Below are positions 5,897 to 6,731 of a DNA stretch of 6,731 nt, one piece after another. A program made the position numbers and the translations under genes. The first letter of the stretch is position 1. Each line of letters begins with the position of its first letter. The notes below the pieces were generated by a model. It worked only from the letters and a program-made list of their open reading frames with translations, searched no databases and was not told the origin of the DNA. The stretch is from an uncultured Eubacteriaceae bacterium (lineage in GTDB: Bacteria > Bacillota > Clostridia > Lachnospirales > Lachnospiraceae), in contig CAMEUH010000135.1 of the NCBI GenBank assembly GCA_945938055.1, forward strand, positions 1-6,731, written 5' to 3'.

Positions 5897-6731
5897 TTAA
5901 AAATTGTTTTCAGATATACTTTTCAATCCTTCTATCGGCAAAGAAACTCCTATCAGGAAATCATCCACCTGATAAAGGTAAATGCAGTTTCCAATCCCTT
6001 CCGGACGATTGTGAAAAATATAAATCGTCTTATCATCCGGCGTTCCATTCACAAGTTCATCCCACATTTTCTTTTTTGTATCATTAATTGTCTGCAAATC
6101 TCTTCCGGAAACATATCCGTCATTCATGACCATATGGTTCTTAACTGCATACTCCATAACGTCAAACACCTGATTCATGCCATATAAATTACTGACCAGC
6201 TGTTCATCATATTGACCATTATCATTCATAAATGCAATTTCTTCATACCGGCCTGCAAGCTCATCCCACACCTCAGACTTCATCGAATTTTCCACATTCC
6301 GATACCGAATGTAATCTGCCCTGTTATTTTCATAGCCATATACATCATAAAACTGTATTCCGATAATTCCAACTGTTAATAAAATCAAGAACTTACTGTT
6401 AAAAAAGTCTGCAAAAATAACAAATGCCCCTGTTACCAGTAAGTATGCAACAGGCCATGCAAACCTTCCGGATGCCCGGAAAATAGACAAAATCTTTATA
6501 ATAAATTCCGGATATGGAATTTCCAGGAGTTTGATTCCATGAAATGTAACCACCGGGCTCAATGCCAGAATCATCATGATAACCATATATAAGGCAACAA
6601 ATTTCTTCCTTCTTGTCATGCCCTTCTTCCATGTGGCAATCAGAATAACCATTGCCGCAATTACCGCCACAAGACAGCCCGCTCCCAGATATGCCAGTCC
6701 CTCTGCCTGCCCGTCGGAATAGGTTGCAAAC
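5897..6731 (-). CDS. DUF6311-type multi-pass membrane protein, C-terminal part (cut by the right edge)
   Basis: The reading frame is open to the edge, so the visible 277 codons are the 3' part of a longer gene; the GTG at 6670 is internal, not a start. Seen: hydrophobic segments at visible residues about 10-35 and 43-64, another around 85-130 (probably two spans), then a hydrophilic tail of roughly 145 residues rich in Tyr, Asn and Asp. Between spans lies SIFRASGRFAWP (FRASGRFAWP at 6452-6481), a segment I associate with DUF6311 proteins, which resemble GT-C membrane glycosyltransferases using polyprenyl-linked sugars. The N-terminal loop that would carry the catalytic acidic residues is outside the window. 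The stop is 14 bases from the next start, so it should be co-transcribed with the DUF5722 and GT2 genes; a GT2 lipid-sugar synthase next to a GT-C-like protein is a logical donor and user pair. The family call is from memory of the motif. Confidence 0.7.
   Translation of the reverse strand, partial: FATYSDGQAEGLAYLGAGCLVAVIAAMVILIATWKKGMTRRKKFVALYMVIMMILALSPVVTFHGIKLLEIPYPEFIIKILSIFRASGRFAWPVAYLLVTGAFVIFADFFNSKFLILLTVGIIGIQFYDVYGYENNRADYIRYRNVENSMKSEVWDELAGRYEEIAFMNDNGQYDEQLVSNLYGMNQVFDVMEYAVKNHMVMNDGYVSGRDLQTINDTKKKMWDELVNGTPDDKTIYIFHNRPEGIGNCIYLYQVDDFLIGVSLPIEGLKSISENNF

Overview
The window is one strand of a surface-glycan locus from a low-to-moderate GC, Gram-positive anaerobe, most likely a Clostridia member of the Lachnospiraceae type. 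The pointers are strong GGAGG-type ribosome binding sites, Sec signal peptides on secreted proteins, the combination of DUF6311, DUF5722 and DUF4214 proteins, and an SH3b plus glucosaminidase autolysin. This placement is from family recognition, not from a database search. All five genes lie on the minus strand, so transcription runs from high to low coordinates.

Layout in transcription order. (1) 6731-5897: C-terminal part of a multi-pass membrane protein of the DUF6311 type, cut by the window edge. (2) 5882-3660: a secreted DUF5722 protein, probably a clan GH-A-like glycoside hydrolase, ending in four DUF4214-type repeats. (3) 3627-2686: a membrane-anchored family 2 glycosyltransferase resembling polyprenyl-phosphate hexose synthases. 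These three are tightly packed (gaps of 14 and 32 bases with the preferred starts) and look like one operon. (4) After a 132-base gap holding a good promoter candidate, 2553-430: a secreted SH3b plus N-acetylglucosaminidase protein with the same four-repeat C-terminal tail. (5) After a 70-base gap with another promoter candidate, 359-1: the first 119 residues of GDP-mannose 4,6-dehydratase, cut by the left edge. No gene-free stretch exceeds 132 bases. No RNA genes, mobile elements, CRISPR or phage features were seen.

Working model (inference): the dehydratase supplies a GDP-mannose-derived deoxysugar; the GT2 protein loads a sugar on a polyprenyl phosphate; the DUF6311 membrane protein uses a lipid-linked sugar on the outer face; and two exported hydrolases, one probably acting on a polysaccharide and one on peptidoglycan, process or make room for the product. 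The most striking point is that the two unrelated hydrolases carry homologous four-repeat DUF4214 tails with three shared cysteines. This suggests a common surface-retention or glycan-binding module tied to this locus.
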